Shown here: positions 1 through 6,514 of the stretch, in pieces
Numbering within the stretch: position 1 is the stretch's first letter
How the letters are laid out: each line of letters opens with the position of its first letter
NCBI GenBank assembly: GCA_034723595.1
Contig: JAYEPB010000158.1
Span: 1-6,636 of the forward strand
Direction: 5' to 3'
DNA from: JAGLGH01 sp034723595
GTDB taxonomy: Archaea; Nanobdellota; Nanobdellia; Woesearchaeales; JAGLGH01
Length of the DNA stretch: 6,636 nt
Made by a program: the position numbers and the translations under genes
Notes under the pieces: model-generated
Databases searched by the model: none
What the model saw: the letters and a program-made list of their open reading frames with translations, nothing else
Told to the model about the DNA's origin: nothing

Positions 1-2
1 TT

Positions 3-110
3 GGCATAGTAAGAAAAATAGTAGATGAAGCAATATATACCCAAGTATTATGCAGAATCATACATAATAACAGAAGAAAACTAAATTACTTCAATATGGC
101 ATCCTTCTAA
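3..110 (+). CDS. Possible C-terminal end of an unrecognised protein (5' truncated)
   Basis: The frame starting at base 3 is open from the window edge to a TAA at 108-110, giving 35 residues that begin GIVRKIVDEAIYTQ and end NYFNMASF. The other two forward frames stop within the first 27 bases. The stretch is basic, with an NNRRK run and an amphipathic look, which fits the tail of a real protein, but it is too short to assign to a family. An open frame of this length in AT-rich DNA could also occur by chance. It is followed by about 156 bp of non-coding DNA, so it is probably not in the same operon as the genes that follow. I do not recognise it. Confidence 0.35.
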   Translation, partial: GIVRKIVDEAIYTQVLCRIIHNNRRKLNYFNMASF

Positions 111-172
111 ATTTATACGCAAAGCCGGTTAACAACCAAATAGGTATGAAACTAGGGTCAATCAAATCATAA

Positions 173-190
173 TATAAAATATATTTTATA
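173..190. repeat. Perfect 18-bp AT-only palindrome, candidate operator
   Basis: TATAAAATATATTTTATA reads the same on both strands. It lies about 35 bp upstream of the TATA box of the RHH gene. It is followed at 191, 201 and 211 by ATATA tracts that start exactly 10 bp apart, about one helical turn. RHH proteins often repress their own promoters by binding palindromic or tandem half-sites, so this could be an operator. The region consists almost only of A and T, so such symmetry may also arise by chance. Its role is inferred. Confidence 0.3.
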
Positions 191-215
191 ATATATCATC
201 ATATATCCTAATATA

Positions 216-232
216 AACCAAAAACTATATAA
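216..232 (+). promoter_or_regulatory. Archaeal promoter (BRE-like A-rich stretch plus TATA box) for the RHH-ATPase operon
   Basis: TATATAA at 226-232 is preceded by an A-rich stretch (ACCAAAAAC) resembling a TFB-recognition element. Archaeal transcription normally starts about 22-27 bp downstream of the box, here roughly 252-258. That leaves a leader of only about 10 nt before the ATG at 267. This is the only TATA-like box well placed for the first gene, although the whole stretch 111-266 is AT-rich and other AT tracts exist. The rest of 111-266 shows no gene. Confidence 0.5.
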
Positions 233-266
233 AGATTGGATTTCATTGAGGGTATAGGATAAAACT

Positions 267-428
267 ATGAAAAAGCCAATATCTGCAACAATTGATGAAT
301 CACTTATAAAATGGATTGAGAAGCAGACAAAGGACTCTTATAAATTCAGGAATAAGTCGCATCTTATAGAAGCAGCATTGATTAATTTAAAAAAAGAGGT
401 AGATAAGAAAGATGGCAGAGTGCTTTAG
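267..428 (+). CDS. Small ribbon-helix-helix (CopG/Arc-type) DNA-binding protein
   Basis: This 53-residue protein has the RHH layout. A short N-terminal strand (KPISATID, residues 3-10) runs into helix 1 (ESLIKWIEKQ, 11-20). A polar turn (TKDSYKFRNK) follows, then helix 2 (SHLIEAALINLKKEV, 31-45) with the usual Ser cap and alternating hydrophobics. RHH proteins dimerise through the strand, insert it in the DNA major groove and commonly act as autorepressors or antitoxins. The ATG is forced, because an in-frame TAG lies at 255-257 and no other start intervenes. A weak AGGAT (257-260 region) precedes it. The gene overlaps the next by 17 bp in another frame, so the two are very probably co-transcribed and perhaps translationally coupled. 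No toxin gene is adjacent, so a local regulator of the secretion operon is the better guess. The family is fairly sure; the target is inferred. Confidence 0.8.
   Translation: MKKPISATIDESLIKWIEKQTKDSYKFRNKSHLIEAALINLKKEVDKKDGRVL
396..400 (+). promoter_or_regulatory. Shine-Dalgarno sequence of the secretion ATPase, inside the RHH gene
   Basis: GAGGT ends 11 bases before the ATG at 412 and matches the anti-SD core of archaeal 16S rRNA. An in-frame TAG at 400-402 overlaps the end of this site and rules out any upstream extension of the ATPase. The site fixes the start within the last codons of the RHH gene, so ribosomes translating the RHH gene pass over it. Confidence 0.7.
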
Positions 429-3400
429 TTATGAAGTAATCAGGGAAGGTGAGGAGGTAATCCTGAGAATTGATTGTGAGGAATGTTCATTCTTTCCTTC
501 ATTAGAAGATGATCCTAAAGTAATGTCAAAGCTGTTTGACACTCTTCTTGAAGCAGGAAGAGCAACAAAGATTGTTTTTGCGCAGAAGAGGGATTTTGAA
601 TATGGTTATGCGCAGACACAGATGCTTATAGAGCTTGCGCAGTTGATCAATCAGCTTGTGAGGCAGAAAGTAGTCGCGTATTATTTAAGGTCAGATGAAC
701 AATGCACAAGGTTCACTTCTGCATATTTCGCAGATATGCAGCATCTTGTATATAGCAGTCTGAAGAGTGATCCGATAAGCACTTATGTGCATCTCAAAAG
801 GCTGGCAAGGGATGAAAGAATAAAGATAGACAGGATTACTGATGCATTGCATATAAAATGCGAGAAAAGGTATCTTTCACTTCTCGCTTATATCATAAGA
901 GTGCTTGATAAGACAAGGATAATATCCATTGCCAAGCCTTATCTGGAAGGGTATAAGGTAGGGGACAGGTCAATCTACAGAAGGGTATTCAGGCCGACTA
1001 CAAAGCCGGATTTCATGTTCACTAAGCTTATGGCAAGCTATCCTCTAGATGGGGAAGAGCTTGACAGCTATAATGTTGACGGCACTGAAGTTACGATATT
1101 TTCCACCCCAGATACAATCCAGTATCTTTACCATATTGTTCCTCCTGAATTCAAGCTTTCAGAAGAGAAGTACGAGCTCATTGATATAGCAAGAAATATC
1201 ATGGCTGAGCATAAGCCCAAAAAATCAGAGTTTGTAGATCCCCAGAGGATGAGGGAAGTATTTTCTAATGTTGGTCATGACCTTATCGAAGAGCTTGCTG
1301 TGAACAAGGGGATAAAGCTGCGTTCAAAGGAATTTGCAGAACTCACAAAGATACTTGTCCGTTATACTGTAGGCTTTGGTCTTATAGAGGTACTTCTTCA
1401 GGATGAGAAAGTTCAGGATATAACAATCAATTCGCCTATGGGGCAGGTACCTATGTTCATTGTCCATGCTGATTATACAGATTGCAGGACAAATATCATG
1501 CCGACAGTACCAGAGGCAGAGTCATGGGCATCAAAGTTGAGGATGATATCTGGCAGACCACTGGATGAAGCTAATCCTATCCTTGATACTGACATGACAA
1601 TTCCTGGAGCTTCTGCAAGGATTGCGGTCATTGCTCCGCCTCTAAATCCCTCAGGGCTTGCTTATGCTTTCAGAAGGCATAGGGATAAGCCATGGACACT
1701 TCCTCTTTTCATAAAAAACAGGATGGTCACGCCTCTGGCAGCAGGCCTGATAAGTTTTCTTGTTGACGGCTCAAGGACAATGCTTGTTGCAGGGACAAGA
1801 AGCGCAGGCAAGACTTCTGTATTAGGATCTGTGCTTACGGAGATTCTCCGGAAAAACCGGATAATTACTATAGAGGACAGCATCACTGGAAAGTCTTTAA
1901 TAGCAGTTCAGGATAAGGGTGTATTTTACAGAACTACTGTTGAAGACTATTTTAAGCAGGCAAGTAATAAATATGGCATAAAAAAGAATGGTTCAATGGA
2001 ATATATCAATCTTTCAAATACAAAGATTTCTTCATGTGATAAAGAGGGTAAAATATCAATGCAAAAAACAACAAAGATACATAGGCACACTGTTACAAAA
2101 GATGTCTATGAGATAATCACAGCAACTGGAAGAGTTATTGAAGTCACTAAAGATCATAGTCTTTTTACAATAGGAGATGATGAATTGTTGAATGAGATTA
2201 AGACTGATCAAATTATAATCGGCGACAGAATCTCAGTCCCTTTAACAATACAACTTCCTGAGAAAAATATGAATCTATATCAAACTCCTCTCTTTGGAAA
2301 AAATATTTATGTTCAGGTTGATACAAAATTGTTAAATAGGAAATCTCTAAAACCTTTTGGATCAAAATCTAATGCACAGCACTGGTGCAGAGGTGGGGTA
2401 ATTCCATTTAAAATAGCAAACAAACTGAATCTTCCATATGATAAATATAAGGTAAACGGTCCTGCTAAATGGATGCCTGTAGATATTAAATTGGATCAGG
2501 AATTCATGGAGTCTCTTGGTCTTTGGCTTGCAGATGGTTGTTATGATAGAAATTCAATTATATTTTCAGTTTCATCACCGCAAGAAAGATTATTAGTAAG
2601 AAAGATAGCAGAGCGATTTGGATTTCCGGTTAAGAATCACTCAGACAAGTTTTCTTTGATGATTCATTCTGCATCAATGAAATATTTATTTGAACAGATG
2701 GGTTTGACTGGCAATGCTTATACTAAAAAGATTCCAGCATGGATATTTACATTAAAAAAATCATTGAAATCAGCATTCCTTAGAGGATTCTTTTCAGGTG
2801 ATGGTTGTGTTTCAGATAAAGAGATTCTTGTATCACTTGCATCTTTAAGACTTCTTGATGATCTTCAGACTATTCTTCTTTCATTAGGTATCACATTTAG
2901 GATAAATAGATTAAGAAAATCAAAATCAAAACCAAATGATCGAACAAAGGATGGAAGAATCAGTGATTTAAAAAGCATTAAGATATTTGCCAAAACAATT
3001 AGGTTATTACAGCCGTATAAGAACAGAAATCTTGATAATCTTGCAGGTAAAATCTCAACTCATGATACTTCTGACAATTTTAAATTAAACATAAGAATCT
3101 TAGAAAAGATAAAAAAATATTGTCCCTATAAATTATTCAATAGCAATGATTATATTAATCGGGATAATGCGATTGGCAGAGTAAAACTTAAAAAACTTGC
3201 TGCATATATTGAGCCTAAAGACAAAAAACTTGCTGGATACCTAAAAACTATTGCCAATGCAGATATTCTATGGGATAAAGTTGTCAGAATTAAAAAATTG
3301 CCTCAAAAGCAGTGTGAAGTTTATGATTTTAGTGTACCTGGGCAGGAGAATTTTGTAGCAGGAAATATCCTGGCTCATAATACTTTAGAATTACCTGCGC

Positions 3401-4173
3401 CAGCATTGAGAAAGCTGGGATATAACATCCAGCAGATGAAAGTAGCCAGTGCGATGACAAAGGGTACTGCAGAGGTGTCTGCTGATGTAGGCATAAGGAC
3501 AACACTGAGATTAGGAGATTCATGCTTGTTTGTGGGGGAGGTTAGGTCAACCGAAGCCAAGGCACTTTACGAAGCCATGAGGGTAGGAGCGCTTGCTAAT
3601 GTTGTAGCAGGAACAATACATGGAGATTCACCTTATGGAGTATATGACAGGGTGGTTAATGATCTTGGTGTGCCAAGGACTAGTTTCAAAGCAACTGATA
3701 TAATCATTGTCGCAAATCCAATCAAGAGTGCGGATGGGCTTCACAGGTGGAGGAGAGTTACTCAGATAACAGAAGTACGGAAGTTCTGGGAAGATGATCC
3801 TCTGCGTGAAGGAGGATTTTCTGATCTTATGAAATATGATTCACCTAGTGATGAACTCAAGCCTTCAGATGATCTTATCAATGGAGATTCAGATATTCTT
3901 AAGGCAATAGCAGGCAATGTCAAGGAATGGGCTGGTAATTGGGATGCTGTATGGGACAATGTTCTGCTGAGGGCTAAAGTAAAGGAGAGAATTGTCAAGG
4001 CTGCAGATGCTACAGGCAATCCTGAGTTTCTGGAAGCTCCGTTTTCAATAATGTGCAATGATGAATTTCATAGGGTCACAGACAATGTGAGAGAAGAAGT
4101 TGGGGCTTTGGACAGCAAGATGATATATTCAAGATGGAATAGCTGGCTTACAAGAAAGCTAAAAAGGCTTTGA
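412..4173 (+). CDS. Archaeal type II/IV secretion-pilus ATPase (GspE/VirB11/TadA superfamily, KlbA-like), interrupted by an intein
   Basis: This cytoplasmic hexameric motor ATPase should power assembly of a pilus or secretion fibre with the membrane protein encoded next. The precursor is 1253 residues. Residues 490-990 are an intein, leaving a host protein of about 752. The N-terminal ~250 residues are a family-specific domain with a CxxC (C22, C25). The N2 domain follows, with GFGLIEVLL (321-329), DITIN (336-340) and FRRHRDKPW (420-428). Walker A is GTRSAGKT (461-468, with K467). The Asp box is RIITIED (483-489) plus TLEL (991-994), so the intein sits inside it. The Walker B region is LFVGEVRSTEA with probable catalytic E1043; the usual Asp after GE(I/V)R is replaced by Ser. 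The His box is GTIHGDSPYG with H1070. A C-terminal extension of about 150 residues follows and ends in a basic tail. The start at 412 is fixed by an upstream in-frame stop and a good SD. FlaI or GspE are possible alternatives, but the large N-terminal domain and the TadC-like neighbour favour a KlbA/TadA-like ATPase. Confidence 0.9.
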   Translation: MAECFSYEVIREGEEVILRIDCEECSFFPSLEDDPKVMSKLFDTLLEAGRATKIVFAQKRDFEYGYAQTQMLIELAQLINQLVRQKVVAYYLRSDEQCTRFTSAYFADMQHLVYSSLKSDPISTYVHLKRLARDERIKIDRITDALHIKCEKRYLSLLAYIIRVLDKTRIISIAKPYLEGYKVGDRSIYRRVFRPTTKPDFMFTKLMASYPLDGEELDSYNVDGTEVTIFSTPDTIQYLYHIVPPEFKLSEEKYELIDIARNIMAEHKPKKSEFVDPQRMREVFSNVGHDLIEELAVNKGIKLRSKEFAELTKILVRYTVGFGLIEVLLQDEKVQDITINSPMGQVPMFIVHADYTDCRTNIMPTVPEAESWASKLRMISGRPLDEANPILDTDMTIPGASARIAVIAPPLNPSGLAYAFRRHRDKPWTLPLFIKNRMVTPLAAGLISFLVDGSRTMLVAGTRSAGKTSVLGSVLTEILRKNRIITIEDSITGKSLIAVQDKGVFYRTTVEDYFKQASNKYGIKKNGSMEYINLSNTKISSCDKEGKISMQKTTKIHRHTVTKDVYEIITATGRVIEVTKDHSLFTIGDDELLNEIKTDQIIIGDRISVPLTIQLPEKNMNLYQTPLFGKNIYVQVDTKLLNRKSLKPFGSKSNAQHWCRGGVIPFKIANKLNLPYDKYKVNGPAKWMPVDIKLDQEFMESLGLWLADGCYDRNSIIFSVSSPQERLLVRKIAERFGFPVKNHSDKFSLMIHSASMKYLFEQMGLTGNAYTKKIPAWIFTLKKSLKSAFLRGFFSGDGCVSDKEILVSLASLRLLDDLQTILLSLGITFRINRLRKSKSKPNDRTKDGRISDLKSIKIFAKTIRLLQPYKNRNLDNLAGKISTHDTSDNFKLNIRILEKIKKYCPYKLFNSNDYINRDNAIGRVKLKKLAAYIEPKDKKLAGYLKTIANADILWDKVVRIKKLPQKQCEVYDFSVPGQENFVAGNILAHNTLELPAPALRKLGYNIQQMKVASAMTKGTAEVSADVGIRTTLRLGDSCLFVGEVRSTEAKALYEAMRVGALANVVAGTIHGDSPYGVYDRVVNDLGVPRTSFKATDIIIVANPIKSADGLHRWRRVTQITEVRKFWEDDPLREGGFSDLMKYDSPSDELKPSDDLINGDSDILKAIAGNVKEWAGNWDAVWDNVLLRAKVKERIVKAADATGNPEFLEAPFSIMCNDEFHRVTDNVREEVGALDSKMIYSRWNSWLTRKLKRL
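1879..3381 (+). mobile_element. Intein with LAGLIDADG homing endonuclease, inserted in the Asp box of the secretion ATPase
   Basis: This in-frame 501-residue insertion (precursor residues 490-990) excises itself from the protein and joins D489 to T991. Block A starts with the nucleophile S490 (SITGKSLIAV). Block B has the TxxH motif T579-K-D-H582. Block C is the first LAGLIDADG, SLGLWLADG (701-709, acidic D708). Block D is KKIP (772-775). Block E is the second LAGLIDADG, LRGFFSGDG (790-798, acidic D797). Block H ends ILLSLGI (821-827). Block F is VYDFSV (970-975, with D972). Block G is NFVAGNILAHN with penultimate H989 and terminal N990. The +1 residue of the C-extein is Thr, an accepted nucleophile. 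All splicing residues and both endonuclease acids are present, so it looks like a complete class 1 intein, probably able both to splice and to home. The host motif reads RIITIED-TLELP once the intein is removed, which fixes both junctions. Arginine and lysine codon use differs from the flanking exteins, a sign of separate ancestry. Confidence 0.93.
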
Positions 4174-4205
4174 TTCAAAAAAAGTTTTATCTATAATAAT
4201 CAAAA

Positions 4206-4216
4206 GGGAAAAGAGG
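4206..4216 (+). promoter_or_regulatory. Purine-rich ribosome binding site of the TadC-like gene
   Basis: GGGAAAAGAGG runs directly up to the ATG at 4217. The GAGG core touches the start codon, which is too close for ordinary SD pairing. The upstream GGGAA (4206-4210), ending 6 bases before the ATG, is the likelier contact. The 43-bp gap after the ATPase stop holds no convincing promoter, so the gene is probably read from the upstream operon. Confidence 0.45.
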
Positions 4217-6394
4217 ATGGGCAATCAGGAAGAATGGAAATACCTGTTGAAGAAGTATGAAGACAGGATTAAGGATGAATTTGGTGAAGATAATCTGAAA
4301 GAAGTCAAGCCAGTATTATCAAGGGAATATACACAATTCAGAAAAGAGTCTCTTGCGCAGCATCTTAATTTATACGAAAAGCTTTGCAATTTTAGTGAGA
4401 AGATTATTAAGATGAAGCCTGATGCAAAAAAGGCTCCCCAGATACAGGCTGATATAGATGTCTGCCATCTTAATGTAACTCCAGGTGGGGTGGTCTCGTT
4501 TTCTTATCTTATTCCACTTATATTCATACTTGTCGGAGCATCATTAGGATTTGTATTGACTGGTGGTCAAATGTTTTTTGTTTTTATAAGCCTTATGGTC
4601 GGCGCTATCATGATTCTTTTTTTTTCAAAACTTCCTGCATATTTTGCAACTCAGTGGAGGATGAAAGCCTCAAACCAAATGGTTCTTTCTGTATTTTATT
4701 TTGTCACTTATATGAGGCATACTTCAAACATTGAGCTAGCGTTGAATTTCGCAGCAGAGCATCTTTCTCCGCCGCTTTCTCTTGATCTCAAAAAGGTATT
4801 CTGGAATGTTCAGACTGGCCAATTTGAATCAGTTAAGGATTCACTTGACAGTTATCTTGTTGGATGGAAAGGCTATAATGATGAGTATATCGAAGCTATG
4901 CACCTGATAGAATCTTCATTATATGAGCCGTCTGAGGAAAGGAGGTTGATGCTTCTTGATAAGTCGCTTGAAGTAATCCTTTCAGAAACTTATGAAAAGA
5001 TGCTGCATTTTGCGCATGCTCTAAAATCACCAATAACTATGCTTCACATGCTTGGGGTTATCCTCCCTATCCTGGGTCTTGTTATACTTCCTCTGGTAGT
5101 TACTTTTATGGAAGGCATAAGCTGGATTCATCTTATGACGTTTTACAATGTTCTGCTTCCTATTGGAGTTTTTCTCCTGGGGAAATCAATACTCTCAAAA
5201 AGGCCGACAGGGTATGGGGATACTGATATATCTGAGATTAATCCTGAACTCAAGAAACTCAGGAAAATACGCTTTAATATCGGCAAAAAACCAATATCCA
5301 TAAATCCTATTTATATTTCTATCATGATTATAGTATTATTTGTTATCGCAGGAATGTCTCCAATAATCCTCCATCTTGTAAAGCATACACCTGAGGATTG
5401 GGCATGGGATGTAGAGATTGGCAAGCATAATCTGCTTGGATATAAGATTAGTGGCGAGGAGATGGGACCTAATGTTGGAAAGATTCTTGGTCCTTATGGG
5501 CTTGGAGCTTCTTTATTAAGCCTTCTTGTTGTGCTGGGTGTTGGTCTTGGGGTTGGGATGTATTATAGGATAACATCCAAGAATGTCATAGATGTAAGAA
5601 ATAAGTCTAAAAAGCTTGAATCAGAATTCGGGTCTGCGCTTTTCCAACTGGGCAACAGGCTGGGCGATGGCATGCCAATAGAGCTTGCATTTGGCAGGGT
5701 GGCTGAGAATATGGCTGGCACTGTATCAGGGAGTTTTTTTAGCCATGCATCCAATAATATAAGAAGGCTGGGCATGGGTGTGAAACAGGCTATTTTTGAT
5801 GAGAAGGTTGGTGCATTGAGAGCATTTCCTTCTAATATCATAGAAAGCAGCATGAAAGTTCTTATACAGAGCGCAAGAAAAGGACCTAAAATAGCTTCAC
5901 AAGCTCTTCTTAACATAGCGCAGTATATCAAGGAGATACATAAGGTTGATGAAAGGCTGAAAGATCTGCTTGCAGATATTGTCAGTTCCATGAAATCACA
6001 GATAAGTTTTATGTCTCCAGTTATTTCTGGGATTGTGATAGGCATAACATCAATGATTACGACTATACTCATCAATCTTGGGACAATGCTAGCTGATGTT
6101 TCGGAGGGTGGTGCTTCCTCTGGTGTGGGCATGGGCGCAGGAATGATGGGGCTTTTTGGAGACGGCATACCTACTTTTTATTTTCAGTTAGTTGTAGGAT
6201 TATATGTGGTGGAGATAATCTATATCCTTACTGTGCTGAGCAATGGTATAGAGAATGGTGCAGACAAACTTGCTGAGAGATATAATCTTGGAGTCAATCT
6301 TATCAGATCCACTTTTACTTATGTGGGTATTGCTTGCGTGATAATGCTGCTGTTCAATATGATTGCGAGCTCTATATTGACAAAGGTTGCATAG
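4217..6394 (+). CDS. TadC/FlaJ-like polytopic membrane platform protein with two T2SSF-like domains
   Basis: This 725-residue protein should form the inner-membrane platform on which the upstream ATPase acts during pilus or secretion-fibre assembly. A soluble, charged N-terminal region (1-90) leads to hydrophobic segments at about 93-115 and 118-137. A first helical cytoplasmic domain (about 154-266) is followed by membrane segments near 272-297, 301-322, 363-389 and 428-449. A second helical cytoplasmic domain (about 468-597) has the T2SSF-like pattern: ALFQLGNRLGDGMPIELAF (474-492), a serine/glycine turn, then long amphipathic helices. Three more segments lie near 598-622, 653-675 and 697-720. 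The two-domain, roughly nine-helix plan fits archaeal FlaJ/TadC proteins, which contain two such domains. A Gly/Met-rich loop (631-650) precedes the eighth segment. The gene lies 43 bp after the ATPase on the same strand, the usual order for this pair. Topology is estimated by eye. Confidence 0.85.
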   Translation: MGNQEEWKYLLKKYEDRIKDEFGEDNLKEVKPVLSREYTQFRKESLAQHLNLYEKLCNFSEKIIKMKPDAKKAPQIQADIDVCHLNVTPGGVVSFSYLIPLIFILVGASLGFVLTGGQMFFVFISLMVGAIMILFFSKLPAYFATQWRMKASNQMVLSVFYFVTYMRHTSNIELALNFAAEHLSPPLSLDLKKVFWNVQTGQFESVKDSLDSYLVGWKGYNDEYIEAMHLIESSLYEPSEERRLMLLDKSLEVILSETYEKMLHFAHALKSPITMLHMLGVILPILGLVILPLVVTFMEGISWIHLMTFYNVLLPIGVFLLGKSILSKRPTGYGDTDISEINPELKKLRKIRFNIGKKPISINPIYISIMIIVLFVIAGMSPIILHLVKHTPEDWAWDVEIGKHNLLGYKISGEEMGPNVGKILGPYGLGASLLSLLVVLGVGLGVGMYYRITSKNVIDVRNKSKKLESEFGSALFQLGNRLGDGMPIELAFGRVAENMAGTVSGSFFSHASNNIRRLGMGVKQAIFDEKVGALRAFPSNIIESSMKVLIQSARKGPKIASQALLNIAQYIKEIHKVDERLKDLLADIVSSMKSQISFMSPVISGIVIGITSMITTILINLGTMLADVSEGGASSGVGMGAGMMGLFGDGIPTFYFQLVVGLYVVEIIYILTVLSNGIENGADKLAERYNLGVNLIRSTFTYVGIACVIMLLFNMIASSILTKVA

Positions 6395-6402
6395 TGAAAA
6401 AC

Positions 6403-6419
6403 TTTTTTGAAATTGTTTT
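6403..6419 (+). terminator. Candidate T-rich archaeal terminator after the TadC-like gene
   Basis: TTTTTT (6403-6408) followed by TTGTTTT (6413-6419) begins about 8 bp after the TAG at 6392-6394. Archaeal RNA polymerase often terminates at such oligo-T runs without a hairpin, and none is seen here. The next gene has its own TATA box, which fits an operon end at this point. T-runs are common in AT-rich spacers, so confidence is limited. Confidence 0.35.
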
Positions 6420-6452
6420 ATAGTGTTAAAATTGAATTAATTTTCCGTAAGG

Positions 6453-6460
6453 TTTAAATA
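6453..6460 (+). promoter_or_regulatory. Archaeal TATA box (TTTAAATA) of the secreted-protein gene
   Basis: TTTAAATA closely matches the archaeal box A consensus and is preceded by CGTAAGG, a weak TFB-element candidate. The expected start of transcription, about 25 bp downstream (roughly 6480-6486), leaves a leader of some 30 nt carrying the GAGGGGGAT SD (6499-6507) ahead of the ATG at 6515. A second AT box (TATATAA, 6479-6485) is too close to the SD to give a usable leader. Confidence 0.5.
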
Positions 6461-6514
6461 GGTGTGGGAGGGATAAAGTATATATAATTAGAATTGATGA
6501 GGGGGATTTAAAAA

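Noticed and set aside
267..428. RHH protein as antitoxin of a toxin-antitoxin pair
   Set aside because: The gene it overlaps is a secretion ATPase, and no small toxin-like frame lies on either side.
1662..1886. 74-codon open frame on the minus strand across Walker A
   Set aside because: It is antisense to the most conserved part of the ATPase, so it is explained by constraint on the sense strand.
1879..3381. The insertion as a free-standing endonuclease gene or an intron
   Set aside because: The frame is continuous through both junctions. Intein blocks A, B, F and G with Ser1, TxxH, HN and +1 Thr are all present, so protein splicing explains it better.
3329..3560. Two overlapping minus-strand open frames (64 and 61 codons)
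   Set aside because: They lie in different frames over the intein end and the Walker B region. Neither has a start signal or a plausible protein composition.
3762..4058. 98-codon open frame on the minus strand
   Set aside because: It is antisense to the ATPase C-terminal extension, with no SD and no recognisable motif.
4174..4216. Separate promoter for the TadC-like gene (TCTATAATAAT)
   Set aside because: The AT stretch at 4190-4200 is only about 20 bp before the ATG, too close for a TATA box giving a leader with the RBS. Co-transcription from upstream is simpler.
5563..6168. 201-codon open frame on the minus strand
   Set aside because: It lies wholly inside the TadC-like gene, antisense to it. 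Its product is a low-complexity reflection of the sense codons, and the sense frame has a clear domain and membrane pattern.
6428..6444. AAAATT/AATTTT inverted repeat around a 5-base centre
   Set aside because: The arms are six AT-only bases, weak as a hairpin and expected by chance in this AT-rich spacer.
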